DNA of 8,536 bases from Actinomycetales bacterium (GCA_012514545.1 JAAZAC010000308.1:1-8536); one strand, 5' to 3'; counted from the first letter of the stretch, positions 1 to 5,676 are shown. Notes: a model not told the origin generated them from the letters alone. Numbers and translations are program-made.

Positions 1-1824
1 CGTGATCGTGACGGCGTCCGTGCGGTGGGCCTCCGCCCCCGGCTCGAGGCTCTGCGCCATCACCCGGCCCGCGGGGACCTCCTCGCTGTAGTCCTCGGCG
101 ACGGTGACCACGAGGCCGTACTCGGTCTCGAGGACCGCGATGGCGCGCTGCCGCTCCTCGCCGCGGACGTCGGGCACGACGATCGGCGCCGGCCCCTGGG
201 AGACCTGCAGAGTCACCTCGGTGCCGTAGGGGAGGGACTCGCCGGCCTCCGCCGAGACCGCCACCACGAGGCCGGCCTCCACCGTGTCGGAGTGGACGGG
301 CACGTCGTCGGGCACGACGAACCCGACGGCCTCGAGCGCGGCCCGCGCCTCCTCGGCGGAGGCGCCCACGAGCCCGTCGGGCACGACGCGCAGGTAGGGG
401 CCCTTCGAGACGACGAGCGTCACCGTGCCGCCCTTGGCCACCGGCTCGCCGGCCGGCGGGTCCGTGCTGACGACCGAGCCCACAGGGACGGTGTCGTGGA
501 AGTCCTCCGCGATGTCGGCGGTGAGCCCGACCTCGGCGAGGATCGCCTCCGCCCTGGCGCGCTCGACCCCGACGAGCCCGTCGGGCACGGGCTGGGTGGC
601 GCCCGGCCCCGCGAGGAACCACCAGGCGGCCGCGCCGCCGAGCGCGGCGAGCAGCGCGAGCACGACGACGAGCGCGACCCGGCGACCGCGGCGCCGCCGG
701 CGGGGGGCGGGGGCACCGGGCGCGCCGGGGCCGGCGTCGGGCACCGCGGGTGCGGCCCCGCCGGCGTCGAGCGCCTCGACACCCGAGCCGATCTTCAGGG
801 CGATCGTGCGGCGCAGGCCCTCGGCGCCGGTCGGCGCGTCACCGGGGGCGTGCGCGGGGGCGCCGGTGGCGTCGGCCAGCCCGAGCAGGGCCGTCGCGTC
901 GGGGTCGTGGGGCGGCGCATCGGGTGCGGGCGTGCCCACCACGTCCGCGCGGCGGGCCAGCAGCGCCGGGTCGAGCGTCGCCCGCGTGCGGCGGACGAGC
1001 GACAGCGCCGCGGCGGCGTCGGGCGGGCGCTCGTCCGGGTCGCGCGCCGCGAGCGCCTCGACGAGCTCGTCGACCTCGGTGGGCAGCCACTCGACGCGCT
1101 CGGACGGCGGCGGGACGTCGGAGTGGACGTGCTGGTAGGCGATCTGGATCGGCGTCGCGCCGGTGAACGGCTGCGCGCCCGTGAGCATCTCGTACAGCAG
1201 GATGCCGATGGCGTAGACGTCGGTCCGCGTGTCCGACGCGCCGCGGGCGACCAGCTCGGGCGCGAGGTAGGCGACGGTGCCGAGCACCGTGCCCGTCGTC
1301 GTCGACGTCACCTCCGTGACCGCGCGGGCGAGCCCGAAGTCGGCGACCTTGACGCGGCCGTCGGAGGAGATGAGCACGTTCTCCGGCTTGATGTCCCGGT
1401 GCACGAGCTGGGCCCGGTGCGCCACGGACAGCGCCTCGAGCACCGCCTCCGTGGTCCGCAGCGCCTCGTCGACGGTCAGCGAGCCCTCCTCGACGAGGCG
1501 GCGGCGCAGGTTCGTCCCGTCGACGAACTCCATGGCGAGGTAGCTCGTCTCGCCGTCGACGCCCTGGTCGAGCACTCCGACCAGGCCGGGGTGCGTCAGC
1601 CGCGCCGCGGCGCGCGCCTCCCGCCGGAACCGGGCCTGGAAGTCCGCGCCCGAGGCGCCCTCCGCGAGGTGCGGGTGCATCACCTTGAGGGCGACCTCGC
1701 GGTCGAGCCGGCGGTCCACCGCGAGGTAGACGGTCGCCATGCCGCCGCGGGCGACGCGGGACAGCACCTCGTAGCGCCCGTCGACCAGGTGGCCGATGAG
1801 CGGGTCCGTGAGGGTCGCTGCCAC
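1..1824 (-). CDS. pknL: Transmembrane Ser/Thr protein kinase with PASTA domains, PknL-like (C-terminus outside window)
   Basis: Membrane receptor kinase: a cytoplasmic Hanks-type kinase phosphorylates proteins on Ser/Thr while extracellular PASTA repeats sense peptidoglycan fragments or lipid II. 608 residues are visible and there is no stop before the window edge. The kinase domain covers about residues 18-280: glycine loop ARGGMATVY (25-33), ATP lysine K47 in VALKVM, catalytic HRDIKPEN (142-149), DFG (162-164), a Thr-rich activation loop (173-179) and APE (188-190). An Ala/Pro linker leads to an Arg-rich stretch and one membrane helix (about 383-405). PASTA repeats lie at about 410-475, 476-544 and 545-608, the last still open. 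The GTG at 1824 is chosen because a TAGACT -10 sits exactly six bases upstream. It follows the LysM-transglycosylase gene by 35 bp on the same strand, so read-through is likely. The neighbouring Rv2175c-like gene argues for PknL rather than PknB; M. tuberculosis PknL lacks PASTA domains, but corynebacterial PknL has them. Kinase call near certain; PknL orthology inferred from gene order. Confidence 0.93.
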   Translation of the reverse strand, partial: MAATLTDPLIGHLVDGRYEVLSRVARGGMATVYLAVDRRLDREVALKVMHPHLAEGASGADFQARFRREARAAARLTHPGLVGVLDQGVDGETSYLAMEFVDGTNLRRRLVEEGSLTVDEALRTTEAVLEALSVAHRAQLVHRDIKPENVLISSDGRVKVADFGLARAVTEVTSTTTGTVLGTVAYLAPELVARGASDTRTDVYAIGILLYEMLTGAQPFTGATPIQIAYQHVHSDVPPPSERVEWLPTEVDELVEALAARDPDERPPDAAAALSLVRRTRATLDPALLARRADVVGTPAPDAPPHDPDATALLGLADATGAPAHAPGDAPTGAEGLRRTIALKIGSGVEALDAGGAAPAVPDAGPGAPGAPAPRRRRRGRRVALVVVLALLAALGGAAAWWFLAGPGATQPVPDGLVGVERARAEAILAEVGLTADIAEDFHDTVPVGSVVSTDPPAGEPVAKGGTVTLVVSKGPYLRVVPDGLVGASAEEARAALEAVGFVVPDDVPVHSDTVEAGLVVAVSAEAGESLPYGTEVTLQVSQGPAPIVVPDVRGEERQRAIAVLETEYGLVVTVAEDYSEEVPAGRVMAQSLEPGAEAHRTDAVTIT

Positions 1825-1830
1825 GTCGGC

Positions 1831-1836
1831 AGTCTA
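1831..1836 (-). promoter_or_regulatory. -10 element of a leaderless promoter for the kinase gene
   Basis: On the minus strand TAGACT is followed by exactly six bases (GCCGAC) and then the GTG start at 1824. This is the TAnnnT-N6-start layout of actinobacterial leaderless transcripts. No convincing -35 is seen and there is no Shine-Dalgarno sequence. The element lies in the 35-bp gap after the LysM gene, so the kinase can be made independently as well as by read-through. Confidence 0.6.
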
Positions 1837-1859
1837 CGTTCGGCGGTGCGCGAAACCCG

Positions 1860-3224
1860 TCAGGCGAACCGGGCCATGAGCGTCTGCACGCTCGCGACGT
1901 ACCGGCGCGTGTCGGGGTACATCCCGTTCCGCTGCACGCCCGCGAGGCCCTGGTAGTAGCCCGCGATCGCCGTCGGGAGGTCGGGGGCCGTCTTGACGAG
2001 CTGGCGGATGATCGCGACGCCGGCGACGACGTTGTCCCGCGGGTCGAGCAGGTTGAGCCGGCGGCCGACGAGCTGCGAGGCCCACTCGCCCGACGACGGG
2101 ATGACCTGCATGGTGCCGATCGCGTTGGCGGGGGAGACCGAGGCGTGGTTGAAGCCGGACTCCTGGTAGGCGATCGCGAGCGCGAGCGCGGGGTTCACGC
2201 CCATGTCGCGCGCGGTCTGCGCGACCAGCGCCTTCATCTCGTCCCGGCTCGGCACGCCCATCGAGCGCAGGATGGCGAGGTTCTCGTTCGCGGCGGCGAC
2301 GACGTGGGCCGGGTAGGTGCGGCCCGCGAACGTGCTCCCGACCCCGCCCGACGTCGCGGTGGCGGCGGAGCCGCCGGGGATCGTCAGCGTCTGGCCGATG
2401 CGGATGGTGGCGCGGGAGTCGAGCTCGTTGGCGGCCACGATCGCCGAGACGGTGGTGCCGTAGCGCTTGGCGAGGGCCGAGACCGTGTCGCCGGCGACGA
2501 CGCGGTGGGTGCGGGCCGGCGTCGTCGTGGTGGTGGTCGTGGTCGCCGCGGCCGGGGCGGCGGTGGTCGGACCCGCCGAGCCGCCCGAGTCGGGGATCGT
2601 CAGCGTCTGGCCGACCCGGATGAACGCACGGGAGTCGAGGCCGTTGGCGGCCACGATCGCCGAGACGGTGGTGCCGTAGCGCTTGGCGAGGGCCGAGACC
2701 GTGTCGCCGGCGACGACGCGGTGGGTGCGGGCCGGCGTCGTCGCGGTGGTCGTGGTGGTCGCCGCGGCCGGGGCGGCAGTGGCGGCCGAGCCGCTCGCGG
2801 CGCCGGGGATCGCGAGGACCTGCCCGATCCGGATGAGCGCGCGGGAGTCGAGGCCGTTCGCGGCGAGGATCGCCTGCACCGAGGAGCCGTACGTCCGCGC
2901 GAGGTCCCACACGGTGTCGCCGGCCACGACGGTGTGCGTGCGCGGCGCGGGGGCCTGCGCGACCGGGGCGGGGGCCGCCGTCGGGAGCGTGAGCACCTGG
3001 CCGACCCGGATGGTGGCGCGGGAGTCGAGGCCGTTCGCCGCGACGATCGCCTTGACCGTGGTGCCCGTCCGCTGCGCGATGTGGCTCACCGTGTCGCCGG
3101 GCCGGACGACGTAGTCCTCCGCGGCCGCGGGCGTGGCCGTGGCGGTCAGCGTGGCGGCCGCGATGGCCAGGCCGACGCCGCCGCCGACCGTGCGGCGCAG
3201 GCAGGGGGCGGTCGAGCTGCTCAT
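1860..3224 (-). CDS. Secreted protein with four LysM domains and a lytic transglycosylase (SLT) domain
   Basis: Predicted exported cell-wall hydrolase of 454 residues. An N-terminal signal peptide (Arg pair at 10-11, hydrophobic run 13-31, likely cleavage after the Ala run near 35) is followed by four 44-residue LysM domains at about 38-81, 97-140, 168-211 and 240-283. Each has the V.xGDTV...NGLDSR (NELDSR in the fourth) and IRxGQ.L.IP pattern that binds N-acetylglucosamine in peptidoglycan. Thr/Ala/Pro linkers separate them, two containing runs of Thr. The C-terminal domain (about 310-454) looks like a Slt-type lysozyme fold: the likely catalytic acid is E355 in AYQESGFNH, followed by GTMQVIPSSGEW and AIAGYYQG, so it should cleave the MurNAc-GlcNAc bond. 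The ATG at 3224 gives a proper signal peptide; the frame stays open far upstream, but only into sequence antisense to other genes. It lies just upstream of the PASTA kinase on the same strand, which suggests joint control of wall remodelling. Domain calls are firm; the enzymatic activity is inferred. Confidence 0.93.
   Translation of the reverse strand: MSSSTAPCLRRTVGGGVGLAIAAATLTATATPAAAEDYVVRPGDTVSHIAQRTGTTVKAIVAANGLDSRATIRVGQVLTLPTAAPAPVAQAPAPRTHTVVAGDTVWDLARTYGSSVQAILAANGLDSRALIRIGQVLAIPGAASGSAATAAPAAATTTTTATTPARTHRVVAGDTVSALAKRYGTTVSAIVAANGLDSRAFIRVGQTLTIPDSGGSAGPTTAAPAAATTTTTTTTPARTHRVVAGDTVSALAKRYGTTVSAIVAANELDSRATIRIGQTLTIPGGSAATATSGGVGSTFAGRTYPAHVVAAANENLAILRSMGVPSRDEMKALVAQTARDMGVNPALALAIAYQESGFNHASVSPANAIGTMQVIPSSGEWASQLVGRRLNLLDPRDNVVAGVAIIRQLVKTAPDLPTAIAGYYQGLAGVQRNGMYPDTRRYVASVQTLMARFA
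2426..2743 (-). repeat. Internal direct repeat: near-identical LysM3 and LysM4 coding segments
   Basis: Positions 2426-2527 and 2642-2743 are identical over 102 bases at an offset of 216 bases (72 codons). They encode most of the third and fourth LysM domains and the start of the following Thr-rich linker. Domains one and two are clearly diverged from them, so this pair is either a recent duplication or kept alike by gene conversion. The adjoining ACC/ACG poly-Thr linker codons add simple-sequence character. Confidence 0.85.
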
Positions 3225-3235
3225 GGCGATCCCCG

Positions 3236-3280
3236 AACTGTGACAGGAGTGACCAGTGTTACTGGTGTGACAGAAGTGAA
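3236..3280 (-). promoter_or_regulatory. Five-unit 9-bp direct repeat, candidate MtrA-type response-regulator binding array
   Basis: Read on the minus strand, five consecutive 9-bp units occupy 3280-3272 (TTCACTTCT), 3271-3263 (GTCACACCA), 3262-3254 (GTAACACTG), 3253-3245 (GTCACTCCT) and 3244-3236 (GTCACAGTT). Each begins with GTCAC or a one-base variant, at an exact 9-bp period. From memory, MtrA of M. tuberculosis binds pairs of loosely conserved 9-mers of the type GTCACAgcg and controls wall hydrolase genes such as rpf and rip genes. Here the array lies between a LysM-transglycosylase gene and a divergent DNA-binding protein gene. The repeat is directly visible; the MtrA assignment is inference. 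Confidence 0.6.
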
Positions 3281-3285
3281 CGGTA
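3280..3285 (-). promoter_or_regulatory. Possible -10 element for the LysM-transglycosylase gene
   Basis: TACCGT on the minus strand fits TAnnnT. The hexamer 17 bases upstream of it (TTCCGC, plus positions 3303-3308) matches a -35 only weakly. Use of this promoter would give a leader of roughly 50 bases containing the 9-bp repeat array, so a bound regulator would block transcription. A GGGGA before the ATG at 3224 is a weak ribosome binding site. No better -10 was found. Confidence 0.3.
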
Positions 3286-3326
3286 CCCGAGGTGCGTCCC
3301 TCGCGGAAGGCGCGGCGGCGCGGTCC

Positions 3327-3332
3327 TACGCT
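3327..3332 (+). promoter_or_regulatory. -10 element of a leaderless promoter for the Rv2175c-family gene
   Basis: TACGCT is followed by exactly six bases (GACCGG) and then the GTG at 3339, the leaderless layout. No -35 consensus is visible. The 9-bp repeat array ends 58 bases before the predicted transcription start, a position suited to an activator. Confidence 0.6.
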
Positions 3333-3338
3333 GACCGG

Positions 3339-3725
3339 GTGACCGACGACCTGGGCGTGGACGGCTGGCTCACCCTCCCCGACGTCGCCGAGCGGATCGG
3401 CACGGACGTCGGGCGCGTGCGTCGGCTCGTCGAGGACCGCCACCTCCTCGCGCTGCGCGGCGACGACGGCATCCTGCGGGTCCCCGAGCGCTTCCTCGTG
3501 CCCGCGGGCGAGGCGTGGGAGCCGATCCCGGCCCTGCGCGGCACGCTCGTGCTGCTCGCCGACGCCGGGTTCTCCGACGCCGAGGCCGTGCGGTGGCTCT
3601 TCACCCCCGACCCCTCGCTCGCGCGGCGCGGGGACCCCGCGGAGCCCGCCCCGCGCCCCGTCGACGCGCTGGTCGCCGGGCAGAAGTCGGAGATCCGCCG
3701 CCGCGCGCAGGCGCTCGCGCTCTGA
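3339..3725 (+). CDS. Rv2175c-family DNA-binding protein
   Basis: Small winged-helix DNA-binding protein of 128 residues. The N-terminal part (WLTLPDVAERIGTDVGRVRR, about 10-29) looks like a MerR/Xis-type helix-turn-helix, and the wing probably includes GDDGILRVPERFL. The C-terminal part, with VRWLFTPDPSL, RPVDAL and RRRAQALAL, matches what I recall of M. tuberculosis Rv2175c, a DNA-binding substrate of the kinase PknL. The PASTA kinase gene lies about 1.5 kb away, so the pair is probably functional here too. Start: GTG at 3339, supported by a leaderless -10. The frame stays open upstream, with further in-frame GTG codons inside the 9-bp repeats (for example 3240, 3249, 3267, 3276), so a longer N-terminus cannot be fully excluded. 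With the chosen start, the long N-terminal tail that carries the phosphorylated Thr in the mycobacterial protein is absent. It is convergent with the prenyl synthase gene. Family call strong; function in this organism unknown. Confidence 0.9.
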   Translation: MTDDLGVDGWLTLPDVAERIGTDVGRVRRLVEDRHLLALRGDDGILRVPERFLVPAGEAWEPIPALRGTLVLLADAGFSDAEAVRWLFTPDPSLARRGDPAEPAPRPVDALVAGQKSEIRRRAQALAL

Positions 3726-3749
3726 CGCACTGGCGGGTCCGGCGGTCCT

Positions 3750-3765
3750 GGGCGCCCCGGCGCCC
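3750..3765. terminator. Possible bidirectional hairpin between convergent genes
   Basis: GGGCGC (3750-3755) and GCGCCC (3760-3765) form a 6-bp all-GC stem around a 4-base loop, in the 65-bp gap between the stop of the Rv2175c-like gene and the stop of the oppositely oriented prenyl synthase gene. There is no T-tract on either side, so this is only a candidate intrinsic terminator. In such GC-rich DNA a chance hairpin is quite possible. Confidence 0.3.
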
Positions 3766-3790
3766 CGGCTCTCCGGTGTGGGCCTCGCGC

Positions 3791-4897
3791 TCAGGCGCGC
3801 CGGTCGACGGCGGCCCGCCCCAGCCGGACGAGCATCGAGCGCCCCGGCTCGGCCAGGGGCGCGTCGGCCAGCCACGCCAGGGCCGGCGCGGCGAGCTCGT
3901 CGATGAGCGCCTCCACCTCGGCCACCGCACCGCAGCGGCGCAGGACGTCGCGGAGGCGGCGGACGTCGTCGTCGGTGAGGTCGCGGCGGCCGACGCCCTC
4001 GAGCAGCGCCGCGCGGTCGGCGGCGTCGGCGCGGCGCAGCGCGCGCGCGACGAGCACGGTGCGCTTGCCCTCGCGTAGGTCGTCGCCCGCGGGCTTGCCG
4101 GTCGTGGCAGGGTCGCCGAACACGCCGAGCAGGTCGTCGCGGAGCTGGAACGCCTCGCCGAGCGCGAGGCCCGCCGCAGCGAGCCCGGCCAGCGCAGCGC
4201 CGTCGGCGCCCGCGAGCGTCGCGCCGAGCACGAGCGGGTGCTCGACGCTGTAGCGGGCGCTCTTCGCGCGCACGACGGCGCGCGCCCGGGCCTCGTCCTC
4301 CTCCGGGTCCTCGCCCCACGGGCGCGCCTGGCCCAGCACGTCGAGGTACTGCCCGGCGATGACCTCGGCGCGCATCCTGTCGAAGACGTCGTCGAGCGTC
4401 GCCCGCCGCGCGGCGTCCAGCGGCGCCACCGCGAGGGCGAGCGCGCGGTCCGACGCGATGAGCGCGAGGTCGCCCAGGAGGATGGCGACGGCGTCGCCGA
4501 ACCGGTCCGCCGGCCCGGACCACCCCTCGGCGGCGTGGCGGCCCGCGAAGCGCCGGTGCGCGGCGGGCCGGCCGCGGCGGGTGTCGGAGTCGTCCATGAC
4601 GTCGTCGTGCACGAGGGCGGCCGCCTGGAAGAGCTCGAGCGCGGCGCCGATGCCGAGGGCGACCGCGCGGTCGGCGGGCGCGGGGGAGGAGTCGCGCTCG
4701 GCGTGCGCGCGCCAGGACCAGTAGCAGAAGGCGGCCCGCAGCCGCTTGCCGCCCGCGACGGCGTCGCGCAGCTCGTCGACGACCTCGCCGACGGGCAGGT
4801 GGGAGAGCTCCGCGCGGAGCCGGCCGAGGGCGTCGTCGAGGACGACGTCGACGCCGGACCGCACGTCGTCGACGTCGAGCAGGGCGGCGGCGGTCAC
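3791..4897 (-). CDS. Polyprenyl diphosphate synthase (trans-isoprenyl, GGPP-type)
   Basis: Cytosolic enzyme of 368 residues that condenses isopentenyl diphosphate with allylic diphosphates to give all-trans prenyl diphosphates for quinones, carotenoids or other lipids. Family motifs are complete: GGKRLR (49-54) binds diphosphate; the first Asp-rich motif is DDVMD (98-102) in LVHDDVMDDSDTRRGRP; the second is DDLLGVFGD (254-262) in FQLRDDLLGVFGD, followed by GKPAGDDLREGKRT (267-280). The first motif has the short DDxxD form. Product length cannot be settled by eye; C20 is the usual assumption. The GTG at 4897 is supported by a TAGGCT -10 exactly six bases upstream, with no Shine-Dalgarno. In M. 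tuberculosis a homologue (idsA2) also lies close to Rv2175c and pknL, so the association is shared across actinobacteria; a link between lipid-precursor supply and kinase signalling is inference only. Confidence 0.95.
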   Translation of the reverse strand: MTAAALLDVDDVRSGVDVVLDDALGRLRAELSHLPVGEVVDELRDAVAGGKRLRAAFCYWSWRAHAERDSSPAPADRAVALGIGAALELFQAAALVHDDVMDDSDTRRGRPAAHRRFAGRHAAEGWSGPADRFGDAVAILLGDLALIASDRALALAVAPLDAARRATLDDVFDRMRAEVIAGQYLDVLGQARPWGEDPEEDEARARAVVRAKSARYSVEHPLVLGATLAGADGAALAGLAAAGLALGEAFQLRDDLLGVFGDPATTGKPAGDDLREGKRTVLVARALRRADAADRAALLEGVGRRDLTDDDVRRLRDVLRRCGAVAEVEALIDELAAPALAWLADAPLAEPGRSMLVRLGRAAVDRRA

Positions 4898-4903
4898 GCG
4901 GAC

Positions 4904-4909
4904 AGCCTA
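4904..4909 (-). promoter_or_regulatory. -10 element of a leaderless promoter for the prenyl synthase gene
   Basis: On the minus strand TAGGCT is followed by exactly six bases (GTCCGC) and the GTG at 4897. No -35 consensus is seen at the usual distance. Confidence 0.6.
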
Positions 4910-4937
4910 GGCGCGCCGGGTGGCGGGCCGAGCCCGG

Positions 4938-4993
4938 TCGGCGGGGCTCACGCGGCGGGGCTCACCACGCCGGGCTCACGACGCGGGGCTCAC
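4938..4993. repeat. Four-copy 14-bp tandem repeat between lipoprotein and prenyl synthase genes
   Basis: Four adjacent 14-bp units (4938-4951, 4952-4965, 4966-4979, 4980-4993) each end in GGGCTCAC on the plus strand; the first six bases vary among TCGGCG, GCGGCG, CACGCC and GACGCG. The last unit contains the stop codon of the lipoprotein gene (4990-4992), so on the minus strand GTGAGCC-type units begin at that stop and run downstream toward the prenyl synthase promoter. No function is known to me; it could be a slippage-derived minisatellite, a protein-binding array or part of a 3' end. Confidence 0.8.
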
Positions 4994-5562
4994 TCCGCGG
5001 TGCGGACGCGCCCGCCGATCGTCACGGTGCGGGCGCCGTCGACGTCGAGGACGCCGATCGTGACGACCTCGTCGCCGCCGGAGCGGACGAACGTCACCTC
5101 GGCCGCCAGGTCGCTGTCGGTCGTCTCGGCCGTGACCTCGTCGAAGCCCGCCTCGGTGAGGGCGGTGCGGTAGAGCTCGAGGATCTCGTCCGCCGTCGCC
5201 GACGTGCGCAGGTTGAGCGAGACCTCCTGGACGTCCGCGTCGCCGACGGGCACCGCGGAGGTGACGAGGATGACGGCGTCGCCGGGCACGGGCAGCAGGT
5301 CGATCGGGAAGCCCTCGACGAGGTCGCCGACCTCGGAGAACTCGTCGGGCGTGGCCGTGACCAGCGGCTCCGGCGCGGGTGCGTCGAGCGTCGTGACCTC
5401 CGTGCCGGCCTCCGCCACGTCCTCGGGCTCGCTCGCGTCCTGCGCGCCCTGGCCGCACCCGGCAAGGGCGCCGAGGAGGAGCGTCGCGGCGGCGAGGCGG
5501 GCGGCCCGCAGGGACCCGGCGCGGCGGTCGCGTCGGGCCGCACGGAGAACCGCCTGACCCAT
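4990..5562 (-). CDS. Putative lipoprotein of unknown function
   Basis: Exported protein of 190 residues, probably lipid-anchored on the outer face of the membrane. The N-terminus is long and Arg-rich (residues 1-22), then a hydrophobic core (AATLLLGALAG) ends in the lipobox LAGC with the modified Cys at 36. After an acidic linker with the PAPEP stretch, the mature part contains FPIDLLPVPGDA, a segment like LSTDEALAFY-type modules (ATADEILELYRTALTEAGFD) and a beta-rich C-terminus (DEVVTIGVLDVDGARTVTIGG). I recognise no named family, though short lipoproteins with a 'P.D.PVP..A' segment are common in Micrococcales. The ATG at 5562 is preferred over an in-frame ATG at 5622: it gives a better signal peptide and lies exactly six bases after a TACGGT -10. 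The gene is divergent from the DUF4192 gene. Its stop lies in a 14-bp tandem repeat. Lipoprotein call good; function unknown. Confidence 0.82.
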   Translation of the reverse strand: MGQAVLRAARRDRRAGSLRAARLAAATLLLGALAGCGQGAQDASEPEDVAEAGTEVTTLDAPAPEPLVTATPDEFSEVGDLVEGFPIDLLPVPGDAVILVTSAVPVGDADVQEVSLNLRTSATADEILELYRTALTEAGFDEVTAETTDSDLAAEVTFVRSGGDEVVTIGVLDVDGARTVTIGGRVRTAE

Positions 5563-5568
5563 GCGTCC

Positions 5569-5574
5569 ACCGTA
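5569..5574 (-). promoter_or_regulatory. -10 element of a leaderless promoter for the lipoprotein gene
   Basis: TACGGT on the minus strand is followed by six bases (GGACGC) and the ATG at 5562. This supports the downstream of two possible ATG starts, because an mRNA beginning here cannot include the ATG at 5622. Confidence 0.5.
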
Positions 5575-5587
5575 TCCCGCGTCGCGC

Positions 5588-5623
5588 TGATCCACAGCGA
5601 CCGCCGTGCGGGTGAAATCCACA
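5588..5623 (+). repeat. Two ATCCACAG direct repeats resembling DnaA boxes
   Basis: TGATCCACA (5588-5596) and AAATCCACA (5615-5623), each followed by G, lie 27 bp apart in the gap between the divergent lipoprotein and DUF4192 genes. Against the general DnaA box TTATCCACA they match 8 and 7 of 9 positions. They could be DnaA sites, an operator for another regulator, or chance. Confidence 0.35.
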
Positions 5624-5676
5624 GGTCAGGGGGTCCGATCGCGTGCCGCACCGCGTGTCGCGGTCCCATCCCTGCT

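Noticed and set aside
25..1956. 643-codon plus-strand open frame
   Set aside because: It lies antisense to the kinase gene, whose every motif is intact; the Arg/Gly/Asp-rich translation has no domain and is a by-product of high GC.
3239..3265. CRP/GlxR-type site or the CCAGTGTTACTGG palindrome as the main regulatory element before the LysM gene
   Set aside because: AGTGA-N6-TTACT is only an imperfect match to GTGA-N6-TCAC, and the palindrome is contained in the stronger, exactly phased 9-bp direct repeat, which explains more of the sequence. A CRP-family role is not excluded.
2145..3725. 526-residue plus-strand frame ending in the Rv2175c-like gene, as one large protein
   Set aside because: Everything before the intergenic region is antisense to the LysM-transglycosylase gene and its repeats; only the part from 3339 has protein-like character.
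1860..4523. Extension of the LysM gene frame upstream to an 887-residue protein
   Set aside because: The extra part is antisense to the Rv2175c-like gene and in another frame of the prenyl synthase gene, is Arg-rich nonsense, and would bury the signal peptide. The ATG at 3224 is the sensible start.
5562..5622. Upstream ATG at 5622 as the lipoprotein start
   Set aside because: It would add 20 residues before an already long Arg-rich n-region, and the predicted leaderless transcript starts downstream of it.
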